Of a stretch of DNA of 64,000 nt, positions 1-6,906 are shown one piece after another. This stretch comes from VRUE01 sp033856195 (lineage in GTDB: Bacteria; Actinomycetota; Thermoleophilia; Solirubrobacterales; 70-9). The notes beneath the pieces are model-generated. The model had not been told where the DNA came from. It saw only the letters and a program-made list of their open reading frames with translations, and did not search any database. The stretch's first letter is position 1; every line of letters begins with the position of its first letter. The stretch is taken from positions 1-64,000 of the forward strand of contig JAWVFL010000030.1 in the NCBI GenBank assembly GCA_033856195.1, written 5' to 3'. A program made the position numbers and the translations under genes.

Positions 1-116
1 TCACCGATCCCGAGCGAGATCACATCCACGCCGGCCGCCTGCTTGTCGGCGATCTTCCGCTCGAGCTGGGCGAACAGGTACGGCGGAATGCGCTCCAGGC
101 GCTCGGAGGGCTTCAC
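1..116 (-). CDS. dapL: LL-diaminopimelate aminotransferase, N-terminal fragment (cut by window edge)
   Basis: The first 38 codons are visible, starting with GTG at 116. The peptide begins MKPSERLERIPPYLFAQLER and continues to a VISLGIGD stretch, the usual N-terminus of DapL. This PLP enzyme converts tetrahydrodipicolinate directly to LL-diaminopimelate, bypassing the DapC/D/E steps. The GTG overlaps the dapF stop as GTGA, so translation is probably coupled. It completes the lysine/peptidoglycan route with dapA and dapB (15332-16899) and dapF. Identification rests on only 38 residues, but the match is characteristic. Confidence 0.8.
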   Translation of the reverse strand, partial: MKPSERLERIPPYLFAQLERKIADKQAAGVDVISLGIG

Positions 117-955
117 CCCGCCTCCTCCAGTGCCTGGACGAACTCGTCCGAGAACTCTCCGCTGAAGACCGGCTCGGCCCACCCGGTCAGGGTCACCTCG
201 AGGTCGGGCCCGACCTCGACCTCCAGCTCGCCGCCATCGAGCTCGACCGTGACCGGGCTCCGCGCGCCGCCCAGCACGGCGGCGACGGCTGCTCCGGTGG
301 CGCCGGTGCCGGAGGCGAGTGTCTCCCCCACCCCGCGCTCGAAGATCCGCGCCCGCACGCGACTGCCGTCGATGCTCAGGAAGGAGACGTTGGTGCGGCT
401 GGGGAAGAGCTCATGCCCCTCGATCGGCGGCCCGATCGCCCCCAGATCGAGCTCCTCAAGACCCTCCTCGACCACGATCGCACACTGCGGATTGCCGATC
501 GAGACGTGCTGAAAGGCCCACTCGCGTCCGGCGACGCTGATTGATCCCTTACCGTCGCCGGCTCCCGAAGGAAAGTCCTTCGACGCCGTCGCGGCTTTCC
601 CCATCGCAACAGAACAGGTGCGCTCCGACGTAATCGTCGGCGTTATCGGCCCCGCAGCGGTGAGAATCGCAAACGTCTCGGCGTCGGTCCAGCCATGTCG
701 CCGCAGGTAGAGAATCGCCTCCCGCGCCCCATTTCCAGAAAGCTCAGCCTCCGACCCGTCTGGATTGAAGATCCGCAGCTCGGCGACATAGGTCGGGTCC
801 CCGCTGCGAGAGAGCAGCAGCACCCCGTCCGAGCCGATGCCGAAATGCGGATCGCAGAGCCGGCGCACCCGCTCCGCGCTGAGCTTCCAGGGGGCCGAGG
901 CAGCCTCGATGATGAGGTAGTCGTTGCCGAGCGCCTGCCACTTCTCGAACTTCAT
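113..955 (-). CDS. dapF: diaminopimelate epimerase family protein with both catalytic cysteines replaced by serine
   Basis: This is a 280-residue DapF-fold protein. DapF interconverts LL- and meso-diaminopimelate using two cysteines as acid and base. The flanking motifs are intact (NPDGSEAEL before SGNGAR; ERGVGETLA before SGTGA), but both expected Cys positions are Ser: Ser73 (codon at 737-739) and Ser215 (codon at 311-313). I chose the ATG at 955 because it starts at MKFEKWQALGNDY and puts the first catalytic position at residue 73, as in Haemophilus DapF. A TTG at 985 would add ten residues encoded by a perfect hairpin. The gene overlaps dapL downstream. It is either a Ser-based variant, a repurposed epimerase, or inactive; family membership itself is secure. 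Confidence 0.88.
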   Translation of the reverse strand: MKFEKWQALGNDYLIIEAASAPWKLSAERVRRLCDPHFGIGSDGVLLLSRSGDPTYVAELRIFNPDGSEAELSGNGAREAILYLRRHGWTDAETFAILTAAGPITPTITSERTCSVAMGKAATASKDFPSGAGDGKGSISVAGREWAFQHVSIGNPQCAIVVEEGLEELDLGAIGPPIEGHELFPSRTNVSFLSIDGSRVRARIFERGVGETLASGTGATGAAVAAVLGGARSPVTVELDGGELEVEVGPDLEVTLTGWAEPVFSGEFSDEFVQALEEAG

Positions 956-984
956 GACGAGCGAGCCTAACGGCTCGCTCGTCA
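955..984 (-). promoter_or_regulatory. perfect 13-bp hairpin abutting the dapF ATG
   Basis: Arms at 955-967 and 972-984 are exact reverse complements (13 bp) around a 4-base loop. The inner base of the dapF ATG lies at the foot of the stem and no Shine-Dalgarno sequence is visible outside it. There is no T-run, so it is not a classic terminator. It may limit dapF initiation or end the upstream secreted-protein transcript. Confidence 0.6.
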
Positions 985-996
985 ATCAGCATCTCG

Positions 997-2193
997 TCAG
1001 GATCTGACGAAGAGTGGGCTCGGAGCGGTAATTTCGTATTTGACTTGTTCGACCCCTCCAACGCCTTCCCAGGTGGCCGTTTCACTGCAAAGGAGACCGG
1101 ATTCCCTTGTCAAGGCAATTTTTGGCGAGACGAGTTTCGCGATAGCGCCACCCGTCAACGTGAAATCGACTCCGGTCGCATGGTAGGTGCATTTTTCGAG
1201 AACGCCGCATTCGAGCGTGAAACTTATGCCGGATAGGCTCATGACTCCATTTCCGCTCCCAGTTCGATCGATGTCGAACGGATATGGCGCCGTCGCCGTA
1301 GTCACGGGGCATGTCCCGCATTCTACGAATTCCAGGTTTTTGAATTTCCCAGCCAGGAATTCTCCGGTTCCCGTGGTTTCCCCTTCCGCTGTGGATTCTT
1401 TGCAGACTGGTTCCTTTTTGGCTTTGTTGTAGACGAACACGAACTTGCTTTCGGCTTCGAGTTCGGCTTCGATCGCCGTTCCGATCGGATAGGTCTCTGG
1501 TGCAGAACAAGGCGCTACGTTTAAGGAGCACAGCGCGGGGGGCGCCACTTCGGACTCGATGAATAGTTTCGGCGTTGTTACTTCGTATTCGGCGTTCAGT
1601 TCCGCTAATTTTTTCGGGCAGAGCGTGCCTTTCCATCCCGGCAGCGACGCGCTCACTTTCGCGCTGGCAGGGTTTCCACCGGTGATGGTGAGCGGGATCA
1701 CCGGGGCGGCTGACGGCGTCAACGTGCATTCGATCAATCCGCACTTGACTTCCAGTCCCGGGGGGCCTTTTCCGCCGCTGGCCAGCGCCACGGTGCCATT
1801 GCCTCCGCCGCTTGCCGTTACCGCAAATTTATAGGGAAGGTTGACGGCAGTAACGCCCCCGCCAGCGCCACAGGCGACGCCAAATGGCCTAGTGCAGTTG
1901 GCGAATGTAAGGCTTGTGATTTCACCGCCGTCAGATTCGCCTAAGGCTGTCGTCAGCGTTGTCCCTTTCATTTTCGCCGTCGCGCAGGTGACGTTTACGA
2001 GGTCCGTATGAATGACCGCACCTGCCGTTTTTTCCGCTTCGACCGGGGTGTTCGACGGATAGACTTCCCCTTCGGGACAGGGGTTTGCGTTGGATTCGCA
2101 GAGCGTCGCAGCCGACGCGGAGTTCGCCACGACAAAGGCCATGACAGCGAGTGCGGCAGCAACCGCGACGCCGAGCATCTTGATGAATCTCAT
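997..2193 (-). CDS. secreted protein with two tandem cysteine-rich modules
   Basis: This is a 398-residue exported protein of unknown function. The start at 2193 follows a strong AAAGGGAGAG ribosome site and gives a signal peptide (MRFIKMLGVAVAAALAVMAF, cleavage near residue 29). The mature part is a duplication: module 1 (about 32-213) and module 2 (about 222-395) share C-x6-C starts (C32/C39 and C222/C229), a -YPIGT/-YPSNT turn, a GNG, a (V/L)xCGxxxxC pair, and a closing YE(V/I)T. Both modules hold eight or so Cys in the same order, probably disulfides. Base composition is clearly lower in GC than its neighbours, which may indicate transfer or a different expression history. No catalytic motif is visible. 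Confidence 0.75.
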   Translation of the reverse strand: MRFIKMLGVAVAAALAVMAFVVANSASAATLCESNANPCPEGEVYPSNTPVEAEKTAGAVIHTDLVNVTCATAKMKGTTLTTALGESDGGEITSLTFANCTRPFGVACGAGGGVTAVNLPYKFAVTASGGGNGTVALASGGKGPPGLEVKCGLIECTLTPSAAPVIPLTITGGNPASAKVSASLPGWKGTLCPKKLAELNAEYEVTTPKLFIESEVAPPALCSLNVAPCSAPETYPIGTAIEAELEAESKFVFVYNKAKKEPVCKESTAEGETTGTGEFLAGKFKNLEFVECGTCPVTTATAPYPFDIDRTGSGNGVMSLSGISFTLECGVLEKCTYHATGVDFTLTGGAIAKLVSPKIALTRESGLLCSETATWEGVGGVEQVKYEITAPSPLFVRS

Positions 2194-2324
2194 GTCTCTC
2201 CCTTTCGGTTGTCTCGCCGTACTCTGAATGAGTCCGAACCACCGACTACTCACAGGGGTGACGATCGCGGACTCTAGATGGATGCCGATACCGCGGCGAG
2301 TTTTGCTAAGAGATTATTGCCTAA

Positions 2325-3053
2325 TCAGGCGAGCCCCGCCACTATTCCGGCGGCGACGTCGGCGTCGCTGTGGCCAGTGCGGTCGATCCAGTGCAGGTTG
2401 GGAACCTTGCGCATCCAGGTCAGCTGCCGACGAGCGTAGTTGCGCGAGCGCTGCTGCATCGCATCGAGGTCACCGCTGAGCACCTCGTCGAAGCCAAGCG
2501 CCTTGCGGGCCGTTCGGGACGGACCCGCAGCCTCCGCTCCTTCGACCTCCTCCCGCGCCCCCGCGGCGACGATCGCTGCAGTTCGGGCATCGATCCGCTC
2601 GTACAACTGCTCCCGCTCCATATCGAGCCCGAAGATCACCGTCCGATGCCGCGTCTCCGGTGACCAAAGCTCCGAATCCTCCGATTCCGGCGGCGCCTTT
2701 ACCAACGAAAGCTCCCCTAGCGCGGCTCGTAGGTATAGGCCGGTTCCCCCCACCACAATCGGCCTTCTCCCCCCCTCCAAAGCCCCATCGATCTCCTCAT
2801 GTGCCAACGGCATGTAGTCCCCCACCGAAAACGGCCGCGTAACCGGCACGAACCCAACAAGCTTGTGCTCAAGCCTGCTTTGCTCCTCAGCAGTGGCTAC
2901 ACCTGTGAGAACGGAGAGCCCTTCGTAGACCTGCAGGGCATCGCAAGAGATCGCCACAGGGTCTTCGCCCTGCTTCCGAAGCTCCTCGGCAAGCTCGATG
3001 GCCACCCCGGTCTTCCCAACCCCGGTCGGCCCGAATATCGCGACTACCTTCAC
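2325..3053 (-). CDS. miaA: tRNA dimethylallyltransferase, compact form
   Basis: MiaA transfers a dimethylallyl group to N6 of A37 in tRNAs reading UNN codons; MiaB (next upstream) then adds the methylthio group. The P-loop GPTGVGKT is at residues 8-15, followed by SCDALQVYEG (the usual D-S/A-x-Q-V-Y motif), the VGGTGLYLRA motif and a C-terminal RRQLTWMRK motif. At 242 residues it is about 60 shorter than typical MiaA, because the middle insertion domain is reduced. Start is GTG at 3053. A long fold-back element separates it from miaB. Confidence 0.92.
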   Translation of the reverse strand: MKVVAIFGPTGVGKTGVAIELAEELRKQGEDPVAISCDALQVYEGLSVLTGVATAEEQSRLEHKLVGFVPVTRPFSVGDYMPLAHEEIDGALEGGRRPIVVGGTGLYLRAALGELSLVKAPPESEDSELWSPETRHRTVIFGLDMEREQLYERIDARTAAIVAAGAREEVEGAEAAGPSRTARKALGFDEVLSGDLDAMQQRSRNYARRQLTWMRKVPNLHWIDRTGHSDADVAAGIVAGLA

Positions 3054-3061
3054 GCTCGTCG

Positions 3062-3173
3062 GAGGGGTATCGGCGCAGCCCCGAACGGCTTGTACTTTTT
3101 CGGCAATCCGCCCGCGGCCAGCCGACCACGCATCACCGAAAAAGTTGAGAGAGGGGCTGTGCCGATACCCCTC
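3062..3173. repeat. fold-back element, copy A (between miaB and miaA)
   Basis: Outer arms 3062-3082 and 3153-3173 are reverse complements (21 bp with one mismatch, a G-U pair in RNA). They enclose a 70-bp core with CTTGTACTTTTTCGG on the left and CCGAAAAAGTTGAG on the right. The same core occurs at 11257-11330 and 48211-48285 with completely different arms. The right arm overlaps the last codons of miaB, adding about ten residues to its normal C-terminus. The left arm ends just before the miaA start. No coding function is evident. Confidence 0.8.
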
Positions 3174-4470
3174 GCAACGACTGCGAAGTCGCCTCGTCTA
3201 TCTCCACGCTGACAAACTCTCCGGGGCTAGCATCGCCGTCGAAGTTCACCGCCTTGTTGTGCCGCGTCCGCCCGCGCATCCGCGTCTCGTCCGTCCGGCT
3301 GGCCCCTTCGACCAAAACCTCCATCTCTCTGCCGACGAACCTCTTGGCCCTTTCAGCAGCCCGCCGCTGCACCAGCTCCACGAGCCGCTCCATCCGCTCC
3401 ACCTTGACCGGATGCGCCACCTGGCCGCCCATCTCTGCCGCCTCAGTCTCCCGCCGCGGCGAAAAGACAAAGGTGAAGGCGCTGTCGTAGCCAACCTCGT
3501 CGACCACCTCCAGCGTCTGCTCGAAATCGGCCTCGCTCTCGCCCGGGAAGCCGACGATGATGTCGGTCGTGATCGCGCAGTCGGGGACGTGCTCGCGGAT
3601 CAGCGAGACGCGGTCCATGTAGCGCTGCCGGTCGTAGGTGCGACGCATGCGCTTCAGCACGGCGCTCGACCCGGATTGCAGCGGCAAGTGGATGTGCTCG
3701 CACACGGCCGCCAGCTCGGCGTGCGCACGGATCACGTCCTCCTTCATGTCCTTGGGGTGCGGGCTGGTGTACCGGATGCGCTCGATGCCATCGATTGCAT
3801 CGATCAGGCCGAGCAGCTCGGCAAAGCCGATCCGGGTCTCCCGGGGCAGGTCACGGCCATAGCTGTTGACGTTCTGCCCGAGCAGCGTCACCTCTTTGAC
3901 GCCGTCGGCTGCCAGCGCCTCGGCCTCGGTGACGAGCTCGTCCGGGTCGCGGCTGACCTCCCGCCCCCGGGTCGAGGGGACGATGCAGTAGGCGCACTTG
4001 CAGTTGCAGCCCTGGGAGACCTGTAGCCAGCCCTGGAACTCGCGCACGCGGCGGGTTGGCAGGTGCCCGGAGAAGTCCTCGAACTCGAAGTAGCCCTGAG
4101 CGCTGAGCGAGTCGGAGTTGAGGAACTCGGCCAGCTTGTGGATCTGGCCGGGGCCGAAGGCGACGTCGACGAAGGGGAAGCGCTGGAAGACCTCCTCCTT
4201 GACCGATTGGGCCCAGCAACCCCCCACTCCCACGATCCGGTCTGGGAATTCGGACTTGAGGCGCTTTGCCTCGCCGAGGCGGGCGACGAAGCGGTTATCC
4301 GCCGACTCGCGGATCGAGCAGGTGTTGAAGAGGATCAGGTCGGCGGCGTCGCAGGTCTCGGCCTCCTCGTAGCCGAGCGACTCGAGCATGCCACGCATGC
4401 GCTCGGAGTCATGCACGTTCATCTGGCAGCCGAACGTGGTGACGTGGTAACGCCTCGCTGAGTCACTCAT
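3133..4470 (-). CDS. miaB: tRNA-2-methylthio-N6-dimethylallyladenosine synthase
   Basis: This 445-residue radical-SAM methylthiotransferase thiomethylates i6A37 in tRNA. The N-terminal UPF0004 domain carries the three cysteines of the auxiliary Fe-S cluster (TFGCQMN, FNTCSIRE, GGCWAQ). The radical-SAM CxxxCxxC motif is in GCNCKCAYC near residue 160, and a TRAM domain follows at about 375-440. The C-terminus after SLRGV (SAQPLSQLFR) is encoded by the arm of fold-back element A and is not typical of the family. It sits upstream of miaA, its pathway partner. Confidence 0.96.
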   Translation of the reverse strand: MSDSARRYHVTTFGCQMNVHDSERMRGMLESLGYEEAETCDAADLILFNTCSIRESADNRFVARLGEAKRLKSEFPDRIVGVGGCWAQSVKEEVFQRFPFVDVAFGPGQIHKLAEFLNSDSLSAQGYFEFEDFSGHLPTRRVREFQGWLQVSQGCNCKCAYCIVPSTRGREVSRDPDELVTEAEALAADGVKEVTLLGQNVNSYGRDLPRETRIGFAELLGLIDAIDGIERIRYTSPHPKDMKEDVIRAHAELAAVCEHIHLPLQSGSSAVLKRMRRTYDRQRYMDRVSLIREHVPDCAITTDIIVGFPGESEADFEQTLEVVDEVGYDSAFTFVFSPRRETEAAEMGGQVAHPVKVERMERLVELVQRRAAERAKRFVGREMEVLVEGASRTDETRMRGRTRHNKAVNFDGDASPGEFVSVEIDEATSQSLRGVSAQPLSQLFR

Positions 4471-4497
4471 GGCAGCGAGGTTAGCGCCCAGGCAGCG

Positions 4498-5091
4498 CTA
4501 TTTGACCGTGAGCGTCCCTTCCATGCCCGCTTCGGCATGCCCCGGCACCGTGCAGAGGAATGTGTAGGTGCCGGGGTCAAGATCTGCGGTGACGGATGTC
4601 TTGCCTTCGGTGATCAGCGCCGACTTGGCGATCTCCTTGCCGTTCTGTTCGATTGCCACGTCATGTTCGATAGCTGCCGGGTTGTCGAAGTCGATCGTCA
4701 CTTTGCCCGGCTTGCTGGTCAGCTGCGTGGTGTCGAAGGCGATCTGGGTCGGCGAGGCAGCGAGCTGAAGCGTTCCCCCAGGACCCTTGGCGGCCGGCTG
4801 GGATTCCTGCGGCGCCGCATTCTCGGTTTCGCCTTCGATCGGGGAGCCTTCCTCCTCTTTGCTGATTTCCTCGCCCGCTTTTGTCAGCTCGGCGGCCTTT
4901 GCGGTTTGCTCGTCCTTGGCATGGAGCACCGCGAAAGTCGTCGCGGCGCCGACGAGGAAGATGAACCAGAGGGCGACCAGGGGAGCGGCTTTGCCCGGGA
5001 AGCTCTTGACCCGCAGGCCGGCGAAGCTGACCAGCACCGCGGAGACCGCGAGCGCGATCCCGCAGATGTAGAAGAGGTCGCCGTTGCTCAT
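4498..5091 (-). CDS. membrane-anchored cupredoxin (type 1 copper) protein
   Basis: This 197-residue protein has two N-terminal membrane segments (about 7-25 and 36-55), a Glu/Lys-rich spacer (60-105) and a C-terminal plastocyanin-like domain exposed outside. Candidate copper ligands are His143, Cys180, His185 and Met190 (IEHDV and FLCTVPGHAEAGM), the blue-copper order. It probably transfers electrons at the membrane; the partner is not visible. The two-helix anchor recalls cytochrome oxidase subunit II, but the CuA motif is absent. It occupies the place after recA where many bacteria carry recX. Confidence 0.82.
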   Translation of the reverse strand: MSNGDLFYICGIALAVSAVLVSFAGLRVKSFPGKAAPLVALWFIFLVGAATTFAVLHAKDEQTAKAAELTKAGEEISKEEEGSPIEGETENAAPQESQPAAKGPGGTLQLAASPTQIAFDTTQLTSKPGKVTIDFDNPAAIEHDVAIEQNGKEIAKSALITEGKTSVTADLDPGTYTFLCTVPGHAEAGMEGTLTVK

Positions 5092-5127
5092 GCGGCGGGC
5101 ATCCTATCCACTGAAGCGCAGGCGCCG

Positions 5128-6222
5128 TCAGGCAGCCTGCGCCTCCGCAACCGGTGGTGCCTGCGTCGCGGTCTCGGCTGGAGCTGCCTCGTCTCCGATG
5201 CCGAGCGCGGTGCGAATCTTGGCCTCGATCTCGCTGGCGATCTCGGGGTTCTCGGCGAGGTGCTGCTTGGCGTTGTTGCGGCCCTGACCGAGCCGCGTCT
5301 CGCCGTAGGAGAAGAAAGCACCCGACTTGCGGACGATGTCGTGCTCGATGCCGAAGTCGAGCAGCTCTCCTTCGCGCGAGATCCCCTGGCCGTACTCGAT
5401 CTCGAACTCGGCCTGGCGAAAGGGCGCGGCGCACTTGTTCTTGACGACTTTTACCCGGACCCGGTTGCCGACCGCCTCGGTGCCGTCCTTGAGGGTCTCG
5501 ATGCGGCGGATGTCGAGCCGCTGCGAGGCATAGAACTTCAGCGCCCTGCCGCCCGGCTGGGTCTCCGGCGAGCCGAACTGGACGCCGACCTTTTCGCGGA
5601 TCTGGTTGGTGAAGACGCAGACCGTGTTGGTGCGGTTGAGGTTGCCGGCCAGCTTGCGCATCGCCTGCGACATCAGCCGCGCCTGCAGGCCGACCGTCGT
5701 GTCGCCGATCTGGCCGTCCAGCTCGGCCTTCGGCGTCAGCGCCGCGACCGAGTCGATCGCGACCACGTCGACCGCCGCGGAGGCGATCAGGCGGTCGGCG
5801 ATCTGCAGCGCCTGCTCGCCGTAGTCGGGCTGGGAGACGAGCAGCTCGTCGGTGTCGACCCCGATCGCCCGCGCATAGATCGGGTCCATCGCGTGCTCGG
5901 TGTCGATGAAGACGCAGACGCCTCCCTTGGCCTGGGCCTCGGCGATGACGTGGTAGACCAGCGTCGTCTTCCCCGAGGACTCGGGGCCGAAGATCTCGAC
6001 GATGCGCCCGCGCGGCACGCCGCCGATGCCGAGCGCGAGGTCGAGCGCCACGGCGCCGGTCGGAATTGCTTCGACCGGCAGCTTGCTGTCGGCGCCGAGC
6101 CGCATCAAGGAGCCTTGGCCGAAATCGCGCTCGATCTGAGTCACCGCTGCCTCGAGGGCCGCGTCCTTGGCCTTGGCTTCCTTCGCCGAGACATCGTTCA
6201 AAGGCGTTTTCTTGTCTGCCAT
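5128..6222 (-). CDS. recA: recombinase RecA
   Basis: RecA forms filaments on single-stranded DNA for strand exchange and LexA cleavage. The Walker A motif GPESSGKT is at residues 79-86, with VVAIDSVAAL as Walker B and TNQIREKVGVQFGSPETQPGG spanning loops L1/L2. The start at 6222 (MADKKTPLND) is preceded by GAGGTGAAAGAAGAG; 364 residues fits the family. The tail is rich in Ala/Glu/Pro rather than strongly acidic. Upstream come thpR and cinA, the cinA-ligT-recA order also known from Deinococcus. No SOS box was identified close to the gene, consistent with transcription from upstream. Confidence 0.98.
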   Translation of the reverse strand: MADKKTPLNDVSAKEAKAKDAALEAAVTQIERDFGQGSLMRLGADSKLPVEAIPTGAVALDLALGIGGVPRGRIVEIFGPESSGKTTLVYHVIAEAQAKGGVCVFIDTEHAMDPIYARAIGVDTDELLVSQPDYGEQALQIADRLIASAAVDVVAIDSVAALTPKAELDGQIGDTTVGLQARLMSQAMRKLAGNLNRTNTVCVFTNQIREKVGVQFGSPETQPGGRALKFYASQRLDIRRIETLKDGTEAVGNRVRVKVVKNKCAAPFRQAEFEIEYGQGISREGELLDFGIEHDIVRKSGAFFSYGETRLGQGRNNAKQHLAENPEIASEIEAKIRTALGIGDEAAPAETATQAPPVAEAQAA

Positions 6223-6235
6223 CTCTTCTTTCACC

Positions 6236-6838
6236 TCACTGCCGCCCGTCTCGGGACAGCTCGACTTGCGCCAGCGGGGTGTATCGCGCACCCTGCGGCT
6301 GGAGTACAGAACGGTAGAGCGTCACCCGGACGCAAAGAGCGGGGTCTAAGAGCCCCTTCGCCAGTCTTCCTGGCGGATTTCGAACCTCTGCCGGACGCTT
6401 CGATCCTCTGCCGGCGGGCTTGACACTAGCCACCGTCACGTGCGGCCAAAATGATCGCTTCTCCGGCTTGAAAAGACGCTTCCCGACGAGTATGCCCTCC
6501 AGCTCGGACTGCAGCTCGACCGCGCCCGGCGAGGCGGCAGGCAGAGCGAACAGGCGAGCCCGCCGCGGTGAGGGCCTGGCAACCGGATCGTCCAGCACGA
6601 TCGTGGGCGCCGGCGAGTGGAGCCCACGCACGATCTCGCCAAGCGCTTCGATCTCCTTCTCGGGCAGATAGCCGAGGAAGGCGAGCGTTATGTGGAGGGA
6701 CTCTGGCGCCACCACCCGCAGCGCCGAGTCGCGGAGCTCACGGTGACCCCAGGTGACGATCCCTTCGCGCAGCCCCTCCGGGAGGTCCAGCGCCACGAAC
6801 AGGCGTGCCCGCGGACTCTTCAGTCGCTCCTTGCTCAC
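6236..6838 (-). CDS. thpR: RNA 2',3'-cyclic 3'-phosphodiesterase (2H family)
   Basis: ThpR (LigT) hydrolyses 2',3'-cyclic phosphates in RNA. Both HxT(x) catalytic tetrads of the 2H superfamily are present: HITLAFLG and HVTVAS. The protein is about 200 residues, the family's usual size. Several in-frame GTG codons (6838, 6841) and an upstream position near 6874 are possible starts; I chose the GTG before SKERLKS because it gives the shortest leader before the conserved RLFVALDLP strand. It lies 13 bases from recA and is probably co-transcribed with it and cinA. Confidence 0.9.
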   Translation of the reverse strand: MSKERLKSPRARLFVALDLPEGLREGIVTWGHRELRDSALRVVAPESLHITLAFLGYLPEKEIEALGEIVRGLHSPAPTIVLDDPVARPSPRRARLFALPAASPGAVELQSELEGILVGKRLFKPEKRSFWPHVTVASVKPAGRGSKRPAEVRNPPGRLAKGLLDPALCVRVTLYRSVLQPQGARYTPLAQVELSRDGRQ

Positions 6839-6906
6839 CACCGCCACGCTACGCCGCCGCCACGCGTGTGACAACGCGCCAATGTCACGAATCCGTGCCG
6901 GGCGGT

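Noticed and set aside
2254..2324. Terminator or promoter in the miaA-secreted protein gap
   Set aside because: Only a tiny GCCT-GATT-AGGC stem at the miaA stop and no T-run; -10/-35 candidates are too weak to call.
3066..3150. Short peptides with a shared PKKYK motif encoded by the minus strand of fold-back copies A and C (and in another frame of B)
   Set aside because: Frames are not kept between copies (indels shift them), there are no ribosome sites, and conservation is explained by the nucleotide-level core.
4537..6423. 628-codon plus-strand frame opposite the cupredoxin and recA genes
   Set aside because: Shadow of the recA coding strand; low-complexity Asp/Leu/Gly/Arg composition and no ribosome site or motif.
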